The notes: generated from the sequence alone by a model not told the origin. A stretch of 13,719 nucleotides of DNA from Bacillota bacterium (GCA_023453725.1 JAEXTB010000013.1:1-13719); one strand, 5' to 3'; shown: positions 1-6,233, counted from the stretch's first letter. Numbers and translations: made by a program.

Positions 1-2
1 GG

Positions 3-101
3 TTTACTGTGGGGGCGCTCCTTGTGCTGTCCATATTCATCAATGTGCTGCTGTTCCGCAAGAGCATATTCGGGCGCAAGAAGAGCATAAAAGCAAAGTA
101 G
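3..101 (+). CDS. C-terminal end of a membrane protein, probably a transporter permease (partial)
   Basis: Only the last 32 codons are in the window, ending at TAG 99-101. The readable residues begin FTVGALLVLSIFINVLLF and end in a very basic tail (RKSIFGRKKSIKAK). One hydrophobic helix followed by a lysine/arginine-rich end is typical of the last membrane segment and cytoplasmic tail of an integral membrane protein, such as an ABC permease. No family motif is visible, so the permease assignment is inference, weakly supported by the transporter-like lipoprotein at the other end of the window. A strong terminator follows directly, so this gene ends its transcription unit and is separate from the cysteine desulfurase gene. 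Confidence 0.6.
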   Translation, partial: FTVGALLVLSIFINVLLFRKSIFGRKKSIKAK

Positions 102-126
102 CGATAAAAGCAACATGCTATAAAAG

Positions 127-152
127 GCCGCGGCAAAAGCTGCGGCTTTTTT
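127..152 (+). terminator. Rho-independent terminator after the permease-like gene
   Basis: An 8-bp stem GCCGCGGC (127-134) pairs with GCTGCGGC (139-146) with one G-U pair, across an AAAA loop, followed by six T (147-152). It lies 26 nt after the TAG stop. Textbook intrinsic terminator on the plus strand. Confidence 0.92.
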
Positions 153-178
153 GTGCCGGTGATTTCAGGTTGTGTTTG

Positions 179-187
179 TGCTACACT
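179..187 (+). promoter_or_regulatory. Possible extended -10 promoter for the cysteine desulfurase gene
   Basis: TGC followed by TACACT (182-187) forms an extended -10 element (TGn plus 5 of 6 matches to TATAAT). No good -35 box is visible 16-18 nt upstream. It lies about 45 nt before the ATG at 233 and after the terminator at 127-152, where a promoter for the next gene is expected. Confidence 0.45.
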
Positions 188-232
188 AGTTCTAGCGGAC
201 ATGCATTTTGCGTGGATGAAGAAGGATAGCCT

Positions 233-1384
233 ATGCAACGGATATATCTGGACAATGCCGCAACTTCCTTCCCCAAGCCGGAGGGCGTGAGCGAGCGGAT
301 GAGCTACTATATGAACGCGGTTGGCGCAAGCATCAACCGCTCCGTTTATGCGCCTGCGGCGGACGCGGGGCTTGTTACGCTTATGCTCCGCGAACGGCTC
401 TGTAGGCTCCTTGGACACAGCGACCCCACGCATTGTGTCTTGACGTCCGGCGCCACCGCCTCACTTAACATGGTGCTCAAAGGATACTTGCAACAGGGCG
501 ACCACTGCATTGTAAGCGCGCTTGAACACAACGCCGTTATGCGTCCGCTTGTACAACTTGAAAAAGCGGGCGTGTGTTTTGACCGTATCCCTTGCGATAT
601 TGACGGGCGCATGGATATTGAAGCTTTTGAAAATATGTTCCGCCCCGAAACGCGGCTTGTGGCGATAACGCACGCTTCCAATGTCTGCGGTACTTTAAAT
701 CCTGTAGCGGAAATCTGCGCCATTTCAAAAAAGCATGGCGTTCCCGTGCTGCTTGACGGTGCACAGACCGCCGGGCATTACCCCATCCACTTTGAACATC
801 TTGGCCTTAGCGCGCTTGCTATACCCGCACACAAGGGGCTTTTAGGTCCTTCCGGTATCGGTGCGCTGCTTCTTAGCCCAGCGTTTGCACACAAACTTAC
901 GCCGCTCCTTTCGGGCGGTACAGGCAGCTTTTCGGACAGCGAAGAACTTCCGCCCATCATGCCTGACCGTCTGGAAAGCGGTACCCCCAACATTCCCGGC
1001 ATATACGGCTGGGAAGCGGCGCTTTCTTTTTTGGAAGGGCAGGGCATTGCCGCGCTGCGCGCGCATGAAATCGCGCTTACCATGCGGTTTCTTTCTGGCA
1101 TAGAAGCGCTCCCCGGTGTACGTATCGTGGGTACGCGTTCGCCGGAGGAGCGTGTGGGCGTCGTATCTCTTGATTTTGTGAACCGGGACAACGCGGAAAT
1201 TGCCTTCGAGTTGGAGCGGGAATACGGCATACTCACCCGCTGCGGACTGCACTGTGCCCCGAACGCGCACAAAGCCCTCGGGACAATTCCGCAGGGGACG
1301 GTGCGGTTTTCGTTCGGGTGGGCGACGACAGAACGAGAGATTGATATGGCAATAGAAGCTGTAAAGGAACTGACTAAAGAATAA
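233..1384 (+). CDS. Cysteine desulfurase-like class V aminotransferase (SufS/CsdB-type, SDMH-associated)
   Basis: PLP-dependent enzyme expected to remove sulfur (or selenium) from (seleno)cysteine as an enzyme-bound persulfide or selenide. The 383 residues match the usual length. Visible motifs are the N-terminal YLDNAATSFPKP, the histidine in SALEHNAV, the PLP-ring aspartate in LLDGAQTAG, the Schiff-base lysine K201 in PAHKGLLGPSG, and the RCGLHCAP loop (residues 336-343), whose second cysteine, C341, is the expected persulfide cysteine. It resembles the EF2568-type family that co-occurs with Se-dependent molybdenum hydroxylases, and the neighbouring selD/yqeB/yqeC operon fits. The ATG has a GAAGGA ribosome binding site 6 nt upstream. 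The gene is convergent with selD. The inferred role is supplying S or Se for the Mo cofactor or for SelD. It is not a housekeeping IscS by sequence, and which acceptor it uses cannot be told from sequence. Confidence 0.93.
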   Translation: MQRIYLDNAATSFPKPEGVSERMSYYMNAVGASINRSVYAPAADAGLVTLMLRERLCRLLGHSDPTHCVLTSGATASLNMVLKGYLQQGDHCIVSALEHNAVMRPLVQLEKAGVCFDRIPCDIDGRMDIEAFENMFRPETRLVAITHASNVCGTLNPVAEICAISKKHGVPVLLDGAQTAGHYPIHFEHLGLSALAIPAHKGLLGPSGIGALLLSPAFAHKLTPLLSGGTGSFSDSEELPPIMPDRLESGTPNIPGIYGWEAALSFLEGQGIAALRAHEIALTMRFLSGIEALPGVRIVGTRSPEERVGVVSLDFVNRDNAEIAFELEREYGILTRCGLHCAPNAHKALGTIPQGTVRFSFGWATTEREIDMAIEAVKELTKE

Positions 1385-1388
1385 GAAC

Positions 1389-1417
1389 GGTACTTTTCTT
1401 TTTAGAAGAAAAGTACC
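1389..1417. repeat. Perfect 12-bp inverted repeat in the convergent gap
   Basis: GGTACTTTTCTT (1389-1400) and AAGAAAAGTACC (1406-1417) are perfect reverse complements around a TTTAG loop, 4 nt after the desulfurase stop. There is no long T-run on either side, so it is an imperfect intrinsic terminator. It may protect the 3' end of the mRNA or be a copy of a dispersed palindromic element. Confidence 0.7.
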
Positions 1418-1439
1418 AAAAGAAAATCATCCATTATAA

Positions 1440-1462
1440 AAAGCGCACGCTTTCATTTTTTC
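1440..1462. terminator. Probable bidirectional terminator between the desulfurase gene and selD
   Basis: AAAGC (1440-1444) and GCTTT (1449-1453) form a short hairpin; AAAGCG/CGCTTT with a 2-nt loop is also possible. On the plus strand it is followed by CATTTTTT, and on the minus strand the stem runs into TTTTT. It sits immediately 3' of selD. The stem is short, so efficiency is uncertain; the 1389-1417 hairpin may add to it. Confidence 0.6.
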
Positions 1463-1464
1463 TA

Positions 1465-2499
1465 TTATTTCAAATAAATATGCTTCTCTCTTGCAACCGT
1501 TACCACGCCGATACGCTGCGCGGCGGGAACGACTGCTTTCAACTCCTCAAACAGCGCGTCAGCGTCCTCTGGATGTACAGCCATCAAAAGCCCTCCCGCC
1601 GTCTGCGGGTCATAGAGCACATCCTGCACATGCAGCGGCACATCCCCTTCCTCCACGGCGGACTGTGCATAGGACCGGTTCCTGTACATGCCTTCGGGAA
1701 GTATGCCTTGTCTAGCAAACTCCAGCGCCTCAGGTATGATGCTGATGTCTTTTGTGTTTAGCTCGACGCTCACATCCGAGCCTTGCGCCATTTCATACAA
1801 ATGCCCCAGCATGCCAAAGCCCGTTACATCCGTACAGGCGTGGACACGGTACTTGACCATTGCGTCCCGCGCCGTTTTATTGAGCGTGGTCATAAGCGTG
1901 CGCGCAAGCGCAATCCCTTCCTCACTCGCAAGCTCCGCCTTTGCGGCGGTGGTCAGTATGCCGATGCCGAGCGGCTTTGTAAAAAGCAGAATGTCGCCGG
2001 GCAGAGCGCCGCTGTTGGTCAGAATTTTGTCCGGGTGCACGAAGCCGGTAACAGCAAGGCCGTACTTGGGTTCATCGTCCAATATGCTGTGCCCGCCTGT
2101 TATGATGGCCCCTGCCTCATACGCTTTGTCATACCCGCCGCGCAGCAGCTGATGGACAGCGTCCTTGGGCATATCCTCCGGAATACAGAGGATATTTAAC
2201 GCAAGCTTCGGTTCCGCGCCCATGGCATAGATATCCGAAAGCGCGTTGGTTGCGGCGATCTGCCCGAACAGATACGGGTCATCCTCAATGGGCGGAAAAA
2301 AATCCACCGTCTGCACAATGGCAAGCGTATCGCTTACCTTGTAAACGGATGCGTCATCGCTTTTATCAAACCCAACGAGCAGGTTGGGGTCATGATGAAC
2401 TTTGATGCCCTCCAGCAGCTGCGAGAGCACTCCGGCGCCCACTTTTGCGCCGCAGCCCGCGCATTTTGCGAGCTTGGTCAGTCTAATGTCCTGTTCCAT
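1465..2499 (-). CDS. selD: Selenide, water dikinase (selenophosphate synthetase)
   Basis: Makes selenophosphate from selenide and ATP, giving AMP and phosphate; cytosolic. With the start at 2499 the protein has 344 residues, the usual SelD length. The glycine-rich N-terminal segment has KCAGCGAK, in which C16 and K19 match the catalytic cysteine and lysine of E. coli SelD (C17, K20). C16 is a normal TGC codon, so this is the Cys form and not the selenocysteine form. The AIR-synthase-type ATP-binding core is clear (DDASVYKV, TVDFFPPIEDDPYLFGQIAATNALSDIYAMG, DVTGFGMLGH). The ATG at 2499 is preferred because AGGGAG lies 6 nt upstream; the longer frame would begin with TTG at 2523 inside yqeB. 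It is the last gene of the yqeC-yqeB-selD operon, 10 nt after the yqeB stop. Its place here fits use for selenium-containing Mo hydroxylases; whether the genome also makes selenocysteine cannot be judged. Confidence 0.97.
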   Translation of the reverse strand: MEQDIRLTKLAKCAGCGAKVGAGVLSQLLEGIKVHHDPNLLVGFDKSDDASVYKVSDTLAIVQTVDFFPPIEDDPYLFGQIAATNALSDIYAMGAEPKLALNILCIPEDMPKDAVHQLLRGGYDKAYEAGAIITGGHSILDDEPKYGLAVTGFVHPDKILTNSGALPGDILLFTKPLGIGILTTAAKAELASEEGIALARTLMTTLNKTARDAMVKYRVHACTDVTGFGMLGHLYEMAQGSDVSVELNTKDISIIPEALEFARQGILPEGMYRNRSYAQSAVEEGDVPLHVQDVLYDPQTAGGLLMAVHPEDADALFEELKAVVPAAQRIGVVTVAREKHIYLK

Positions 2500-2509
2500 A
2501 TTCTTCTCC

Positions 2510-3313
2510 CTATCGAAGCCCAACCGATGTAAGCGGCGTCAAACGCAAAATTGCCTCCAGCACGCCGCCGCCTATCGCAAGCGCTTTGTCCGAGGCGGTA
2601 TAGCAGTGCTCCACCTTGCACCGTGGGTCCACGTCTCCGCTTTTCATGCCTTTGTATACAGGCGTATTGTCCGGCAGGATGCCGCGCAAGACGCCCGGAA
2701 TTTCCGTTTTAACGGGAAGCCCGTCAACATAGCCCACAGTGTCGCCTGCTTCCACGGTTTCGCCTATCTCCAACACCTGTGTAAATATTCCGTCCGCAGG
2801 AGCCCGTAGTATGCGCTCCACCGTATACCCGCCGATATTGCCGGGAACCCCGGTATCCGGCAGCGCGGAGCCTTCCAATAGTACGCGTCCAAGCGTATGC
2901 CCACGCTGCGTTTCCACAACCGCGTGGCAATCTTCCCCTGCCGTAAAGCCCGGGCCGATGCCGATGACAACCGGCGCATCCATAAGCATGGTGCCAAGAT
3001 TGCGCTTTGCCAAAATAGCGTCCACGACGATATCGGGCTTTAATTCCCGAATGCAGGCTGCTTTCGGATCAATCAGCACAGGAATATGCCCGCTTTTCAG
3101 TATGGATAAGGCTGCGGCGCATGTTTGTGCAAGCTCCGCTGTGACGCCTTCCACCACAGCCTGCCCATGGGTTACCGCTTGACAAAAGCTCACTGTGCGC
3201 CTGATTGCGGTGGGCTGCGCGAGTTCCGTCATCACAACATGTAACCTCGCGTGCCAGAGCCGCAGTGCAATTCCCGTCGCGATATCCCCCGCGCCTTTTA
3301 TGACAACAAGCAT
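2510..3313 (-). CDS. yqeB: YqeB-family (EF2563-type) selenium-dependent molybdenum hydroxylase accessory protein
   Basis: Conserved marker of the SDMH system; its biochemical role is not established. The 267-residue protein begins MLVVIKGAGDIATGIALRL, a glycine-rich Rossmann-like nucleotide-binding start. A middle segment reads GIGPGFTAGEDCHAVVETQRGHTLG. Near residues 165-215 a stretch (RAPADGIFTQVLEIGETVEAG, then a glycine-rich turn) looks like a biotinyl/lipoyl-type barrel-sandwich fold. The ending includes MKSGDVDPR. The ATG at 3313 is chosen because AAGGAG lies 4 nt upstream; the longer open frame runs back into yqeC. The gene overlaps the yqeC stop by 16 nt and is followed 10 nt later by selD, so translation is probably coupled. 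The likely role is handling or inserting the selenium ligand of the Mo cofactor, by association only. Confidence 0.9.
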   Translation of the reverse strand: MLVVIKGAGDIATGIALRLWHARLHVVMTELAQPTAIRRTVSFCQAVTHGQAVVEGVTAELAQTCAAALSILKSGHIPVLIDPKAACIRELKPDIVVDAILAKRNLGTMLMDAPVVIGIGPGFTAGEDCHAVVETQRGHTLGRVLLEGSALPDTGVPGNIGGYTVERILRAPADGIFTQVLEIGETVEAGDTVGYVDGLPVKTEIPGVLRGILPDNTPVYKGMKSGDVDPRCKVEHCYTASDKALAIGGGVLEAILRLTPLTSVGLR

Positions 3314-3972
3314 GGTTCTCCTTCCGAATGCAGCGATCCCGCTACACTCAGGCAGCCAAGGTGTCTGGATAGTTCTCTTGCCTGGCTCCATTGGGCAGGC
3401 GTTTCAACCTTATTAATATAGACAGCCGTATGCAGCCCTTCCGCACGCGCCACAGTTGCGGCATCAAGCGGGGTTACGGTATGGTAGAGCCCGACGTTGA
3501 GCAGTTTTGCGTATAGCTCCGGCCTGTGCGCCGACGCGATCACCGGCTGGCCAATGCCGTCTATGCCCATGACGAGTATTGTCCGGTCGGCTTCCTTTGG
3601 AATGACAGGTTCATTCACCGCATGGGCCTTTAGCGGCATCCCTTTTGAACCGTCCGCCTCACACAGTACAAAATCCGCCTGCCGCGCAAGCATGGAGATG
3701 TCTGTTAACGGCAGCGTCAGCTTGCCGCCCTCGGTCTTTTGCCCAACGCATAAGAGGCTATGCACCTGCATTGCGTAAGCAATTTCGTCTTCCTTAGGGG
3801 AAAGAAGCGTTTTCACGCCGGTTGGCGGGTACATTTTCGCGGTAGCGCATAAAATGACGCTCCCGCTGCCCAAAAGCTCCGCCGCAAGGCGCATCAAGAG
3901 GGTGGTTTTTCCCCCTCCGCCAATGATGGCGGTAACGCCACGCGTGATACCCAACGCCTGTGCAAACCGCAC
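3298..3972 (-). CDS. yqeC: YqeC-family selenium-dependent hydroxylase accessory protein (P-loop NTPase-like)
   Basis: Putative nucleotide-binding accessory protein of SDMH systems; exact function unknown. The 224 residues contain a P-loop-like IIGGGGKTTLLMRL (G18-T24), a conserved CEADGSKGMPLKAH segment (E105, D107, K110), a GIDGIGQPV segment, and INKVE (187-190), which resembles the NKxD base-recognition motif of GTPases. The P-loop is short: position 16 is Ile, not the Gly of a classical Walker A. The start is GTG at 3972, with GGGGAGG 6 nt upstream; the longer frame would begin at a TTG inside the promoter. First gene of the yqeC-yqeB-selD operon, overlapping yqeB by 16 nt, and transcribed from the promoter at 4006-4035, divergent from the ModE-like gene. 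Confidence 0.88.
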   Translation of the reverse strand: MRFAQALGITRGVTAIIGGGGKTTLLMRLAAELLGSGSVILCATAKMYPPTGVKTLLSPKEDEIAYAMQVHSLLCVGQKTEGGKLTLPLTDISMLARQADFVLCEADGSKGMPLKAHAVNEPVIPKEADRTILVMGIDGIGQPVIASAHRPELYAKLLNVGLYHTVTPLDAATVARAEGLHTAVYINKVETPAQWSQARELSRHLGCLSVAGSLHSEGEPCLLS

Positions 3973-4005
3973 TTCTTTCCTCCCCGAAAACGTTATTTCT
4001 GTTTC

Positions 4006-4035
4006 AGGATAACATCGGCAAATCCTGCTTGTCAA
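4006..4035 (-). promoter_or_regulatory. Promoter of the yqeC-yqeB-selD operon
   Basis: On the minus strand a perfect -35 TTGACA (4030-4035) is followed by an 18-nt spacer and -10 TATCCT (4006-4011, 4 of 6 matches). The start point would be near 3999, giving a leader of about 27 nt with the GGGGAGG ribosome binding site. GTTAT (3992-3996) and ATAAC (4009-4013), an inverted pair 12 nt apart, span the -10 and start point and could be an operator. Confidence 0.72.
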
Positions 4036-4058
4036 TCGCAGGGCGGGTGGTTTACAAT
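4029..4058 (+). promoter_or_regulatory. Promoter of the ModE-like gene, sharing its -35 box with the yqeC promoter
   Basis: TTGTCA (4029-4034, 5 of 6 matches) and TACAAT (4053-4058, 5 of 6) are 18 nt apart. The start point would fall about 4064-4066, on the ATG of the ModE-like gene, so the transcript would be leaderless or nearly so. The -35 overlaps by 5 bp the minus-strand TTGACA of the yqeC promoter. Confidence 0.65.
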
Positions 4059-4064
4059 GCGGAT

Positions 4065-4439
4065 ATGAGCAATTCTAAAAACATGCGCCCCGTTCTTTCG
4101 GTACGGCTATATACAGAGGAAAAATGCTTTGGCCCCGGCATTGCGGAGCTTCTTGCCCGCGTGCGGGAAATGCGCTCGCTTCGGGCGGCTGCCCTTTCCA
4201 TGAACATGGCTTACTCCAAGGCATGGAAGATCGTAAAGGAAAGCGAAGATGCCCTTGGCATCAAGCTGCTTGCAAGCACCACCGGCGGACAGCATGGGGG
4301 CGGCGCCGTACTTACAGAAGAAGGCGGCGCGCTGCTTGACGACTACCGTCAGTATGTCGCGGATGTAAAAGCTGTGGCGCAGCAGCTCTTTGAAGAGCGG
4401 TTTGGTGGGAAGAAAGAGCGCGGTGAGCATGGAGTATGA
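4065..4439 (+). CDS. ModE-type winged helix-turn-helix regulator, DNA-binding domain only
   Basis: A 124-residue protein matching the LysR-like N-terminal domain of ModE, the molybdate-responsive regulator. The helix-turn-helix spans about residues 35-66 (SLRAAALSMNMAYSKAWKIV) and the wing has the ModE signature TTGGQHGGGAVLTEEG (72-87). The C-terminal molybdate-binding (Mop/TOBE) domains of full ModE are absent, so molybdate sensing cannot be assumed. No ribosome binding site precedes the ATG at 4065, and the predicted transcription start falls on it. An alternative ATG at 4083 also lacks one, so the start is uncertain. Divergent from yqeC, and its last 11 nt overlap the next gene. By context it likely controls the adjacent operons and perhaps itself; activator or repressor is not visible. 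Confidence 0.85.
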   Translation: MSNSKNMRPVLSVRLYTEEKCFGPGIAELLARVREMRSLRAAALSMNMAYSKAWKIVKESEDALGIKLLASTTGGQHGGGAVLTEEGGALLDDYRQYVADVKAVAQQLFEERFGGKKERGEHGV

Positions 4440-5421
4440 TCGGCTGATCGATCCATCCTTTCGCGGATGCGTCTTGATTACACAAAATGAAAAGCCGCTT
4501 TTTGAACATGTCTCCGGTTACGCAGATCTCGCGAACGAACGACCCAATACACTAGATACCAGGTTCCCCACCGCATCCGCGGGAAAGGTGTTTGTGGCGA
4601 CCGCGATACTAAAGCTGATGGAGCAAGGCAGGCTCAGGCTTACCGATACGCTTGCCGACATATTCCCCTTTGGTCTTCACGCAATAGACCTTGCAGTGAC
4701 AATCGAACAACTGCTGACGCATACTTCTGGCATCCCGGACTATTTTGACGAATCCGTCATGGATGACTACAGCGAACTTTGGAAGGACACCCCAAATTAT
4801 AAGATCCGATCCTCTAAGGATCTGTTGCCGCTCTTTTGGGACAAGCCTATGTTGTGTATGCCCGGGGAACGCTTCCAATACAACAACGCTGGTTATGTCT
4901 TGCTCGGATTGGTCATAGAAGCGCTTACTAACCTGCCATTTGATGCGTTTCTTTCAGGCGCTGTACTGCATCCGGCAAATATGCAGGATACAGGGTATTA
5001 TGAATTGGATCGGCTTCCAAAGAAATGCGCCAACGCTTATATTTTTGATGAAGCGAAGAATGAATTCTACACCAACATCTATAGTGTGGACGTGAAAGGT
5101 ACCGGGGCAGGAGGCGCTTATACAACAGTAACTGATATCGGCCGTTTCTGGAATGCGCTCTTTGACGGAACCCTCTTAAAGCAAAATACAGTCCAGCGTA
5201 TGCTTCAACCGTACAGCAAGGATGACTCATGCAAGTATGGCTATGGGGTCTGGCTGCGCAAACGCGGGGATGCTTACATTCCTTACATGCAAGGGTGCGA
5301 CCCCGGTGTCAGCTTTTTATCCTCCTACGAGCCTTCCACGGGCCTTTGCATTACACTGGTAAGCAACTTCGGGGATAACGTCTGGAAGTTGAACAGAAGC
5401 ATATTGGAACAGCTCCAATAA
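4429..5421 (+). CDS. Serine hydrolase of the beta-lactamase / class C penicillin-binding-protein family
   Basis: A 330-residue protein with the serine beta-lactamase-like fold. The SxxK motif is SAGK (S50, K53), followed by EQLLTHTSGIPDYF (93-106), typical of the family, and YNN (Y151, N153) as the second catalytic motif. The third motif (KTG or HxG) is not evident: the equivalent late region reads GCDPGVSFLSSYEPSTG. No signal peptide or membrane segment is visible, so it is probably cytoplasmic, unlike true beta-lactamases or PBPs. It is more likely an esterase or peptidase-like enzyme; the substrate is unknown. The ATG at 4429 overlaps the ModE-like gene by 11 nt; the longer frame begins at TTG inside that gene. 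Translational coupling to a ModE-type regulator in a Mo/Se locus is unexpected. It is not evidence of antibiotic resistance. Confidence 0.88.
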   Translation: MEYDRLIDPSFRGCVLITQNEKPLFEHVSGYADLANERPNTLDTRFPTASAGKVFVATAILKLMEQGRLRLTDTLADIFPFGLHAIDLAVTIEQLLTHTSGIPDYFDESVMDDYSELWKDTPNYKIRSSKDLLPLFWDKPMLCMPGERFQYNNAGYVLLGLVIEALTNLPFDAFLSGAVLHPANMQDTGYYELDRLPKKCANAYIFDEAKNEFYTNIYSVDVKGTGAGGAYTTVTDIGRFWNALFDGTLLKQNTVQRMLQPYSKDDSCKYGYGVWLRKRGDAYIPYMQGCDPGVSFLSSYEPSTGLCITLVSNFGDNVWKLNRSILEQLQ

Positions 5422-5426
5422 ACTGG

Positions 5427-5446
5427 GGGCGGCATATCTGCCGCCC
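5427..5446. terminator. Stem-loop between the convergent hydrolase and YciI-like genes
   Basis: GGGCGGC (5427-5433) pairs perfectly with GCCGCCC (5440-5446) across a 6-nt loop, 5 nt after the hydrolase stop and 4 nt before the YciI-like stop. The tail TTACTTATT on the plus strand is only partly T-rich. Probably a shared terminator for both units. Confidence 0.65.
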
Positions 5447-5450
5447 TTAC

Positions 5451-5741
5451 TTATTCCAATCCATAATTGTTTTCTTTGTTGGCCCAATCCACTGTGCGTA
5501 TGGAATACTCTCTGTATCCGCCCGCTACAAACGGGTCCTTTTGTGCAATCCCATGCGCTTCCTCAATCGACGCGGCATGTATAAGCACCATGCCGCCCGA
5601 GTAATCCGTAAACGGGCCGCAGGCAACAAGCGTACCTTCCTCATCCAACACCTTTAAGTGCGCCACATGCTTTTCTATCACATCGAACGTCAAAGGCAGC
5701 CTGCTTTCGAGCAGGATCAGGTATAAAAGCCCGCTTTTCAT
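5451..5741 (-). CDS. YciI-like (YCII family) small protein
   Basis: A 96-residue protein with the ferredoxin-like YCII pattern: an initial strand LLYLILL, H25/H28 in EKHVAHLKVLDEEG, GPFTDYSGGMVLI (42-54), a helix IEEAHGIAQKDPFVAGG (59-75) and the closing strand YSIRTVDW. Family members are small cytosolic proteins with a conserved His/Asp pair, sometimes linked to dehalogenation or muconolactone-type chemistry; most have unknown function. It starts 6 nt after the xdhC stop and is the last gene of the xdhA-xdhB-xdhC operon, so it may act on a product or by-product of the hydroxylase. The ribosome binding site is weak, so it may depend on coupling to xdhC. Confidence 0.85.
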   Translation of the reverse strand: MKSGLLYLILLESRLPLTFDVIEKHVAHLKVLDEEGTLVACGPFTDYSGGMVLIHAASIEEAHGIAQKDPFVAGGYREYSIRTVDWANKENNYGLE

Positions 5742-5747
5742 GAAGTT

Positions 5748-6233
5748 TTACGCTTTTCCCAAGCGCTGCTTCATGGTTTTTTCTACGGCATTCAATATAT
5801 TCTCATACCCCGTGCACCGGCACAAATGCCCAGCGAGGAGCTTTCTGAGTTCTTCCCGCGTATATTCGTGGCCGGATTCTAAAATCTCCACCGCCGTCAT
5901 GATAAAGCCGGGCGTGCAGAACCCACACTGCACCGCGCCTTCTTCAATGAATGCCTGCTGGATATCCGCAAGTTCGCCGTTGGGGCCCAACAAACTTTCA
6001 AGCGTGCGGATGCTCTTGCCTTCCGCCCATACCGCAAGGTAGATGCAGGAGTTAAAGCATTCGCCGTCGACAATGACGTTGCATGCGCCGCACTCGCCGA
6101 CTTCGCAGCCCTTTTTCACGCTGGTCAGCCGGTACTCGTTACGCAGCATATCCGTCAGGGATGCGCGTGCATCCACATAGTTCTCCACTGCTTTGCCGTT
6201 TATGGTACAGCGCACCAGTTGCATCTGTTTCAT
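5748..6233 (-). CDS. xdhC: Xanthine dehydrogenase-type 2x[2Fe-2S] iron-sulfur subunit
   Basis: Electron-transfer subunit of a molybdenum hydroxylase, carrying electrons from the Mo centre to FAD. Its 161 residues match E. coli XdhC (about 159). The plant-ferredoxin-like cluster uses C43, C48, C51 and C63 (GCEVGECGACNVIVDGECFNSC), and the second cluster uses C103, C106, C138 and C140 (QCGFCTPG and CRCTGY). All eight ligands are present. The ATG at 6233 overlaps the xdhB stop as ATGA, and GGGAGG lies 6 nt upstream. No twin-arginine or other signal is present, so the complex is cytoplasmic. It works with the adjacent xdhB and xdhA. The substrate, whether xanthine, hypoxanthine or a related heterocycle, is not decided by this subunit. 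Confidence 0.95.
   Translation of the reverse strand: MKQMQLVRCTINGKAVENYVDARASLTDMLRNEYRLTSVKKGCEVGECGACNVIVDGECFNSCIYLAVWAEGKSIRTLESLLGPNGELADIQQAFIEEGAVQCGFCTPGFIMTAVEILESGHEYTREELRKLLAGHLCRCTGYENILNAVEKTMKQRLGKA

Noticed and set aside
181..197. CACTAGTTCTAG resembles a cloning-vector polylinker (SpeI/XbaI)
   Set aside because: Only about 12 nt match, and the following bases (CGGAC) depart from the vector. Flanking sequence is natural and continuous with the gene, so coincidence is likelier than vector contamination.
778..1272. 164-codon minus-strand frame opposite the cysteine desulfurase
   Set aside because: Composition typical of antisense translation, no ribosome binding site and no known motif. 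The plus-strand gene explains the region.
2497..2523. Longer SelD starting at TTG 2523, and the idea of a selenocysteine-containing SelD
   Set aside because: The ATG at 2499 has AGGGAG 6 nt upstream and gives the normal SelD N-terminus. The catalytic residue is encoded by TGC, and there is no in-frame TGA.
4429..5421. Antibiotic-resistance beta-lactamase
   Set aside because: No signal peptide, no KTG motif and a non-resistance context. It belongs to the broad serine hydrolase family instead.
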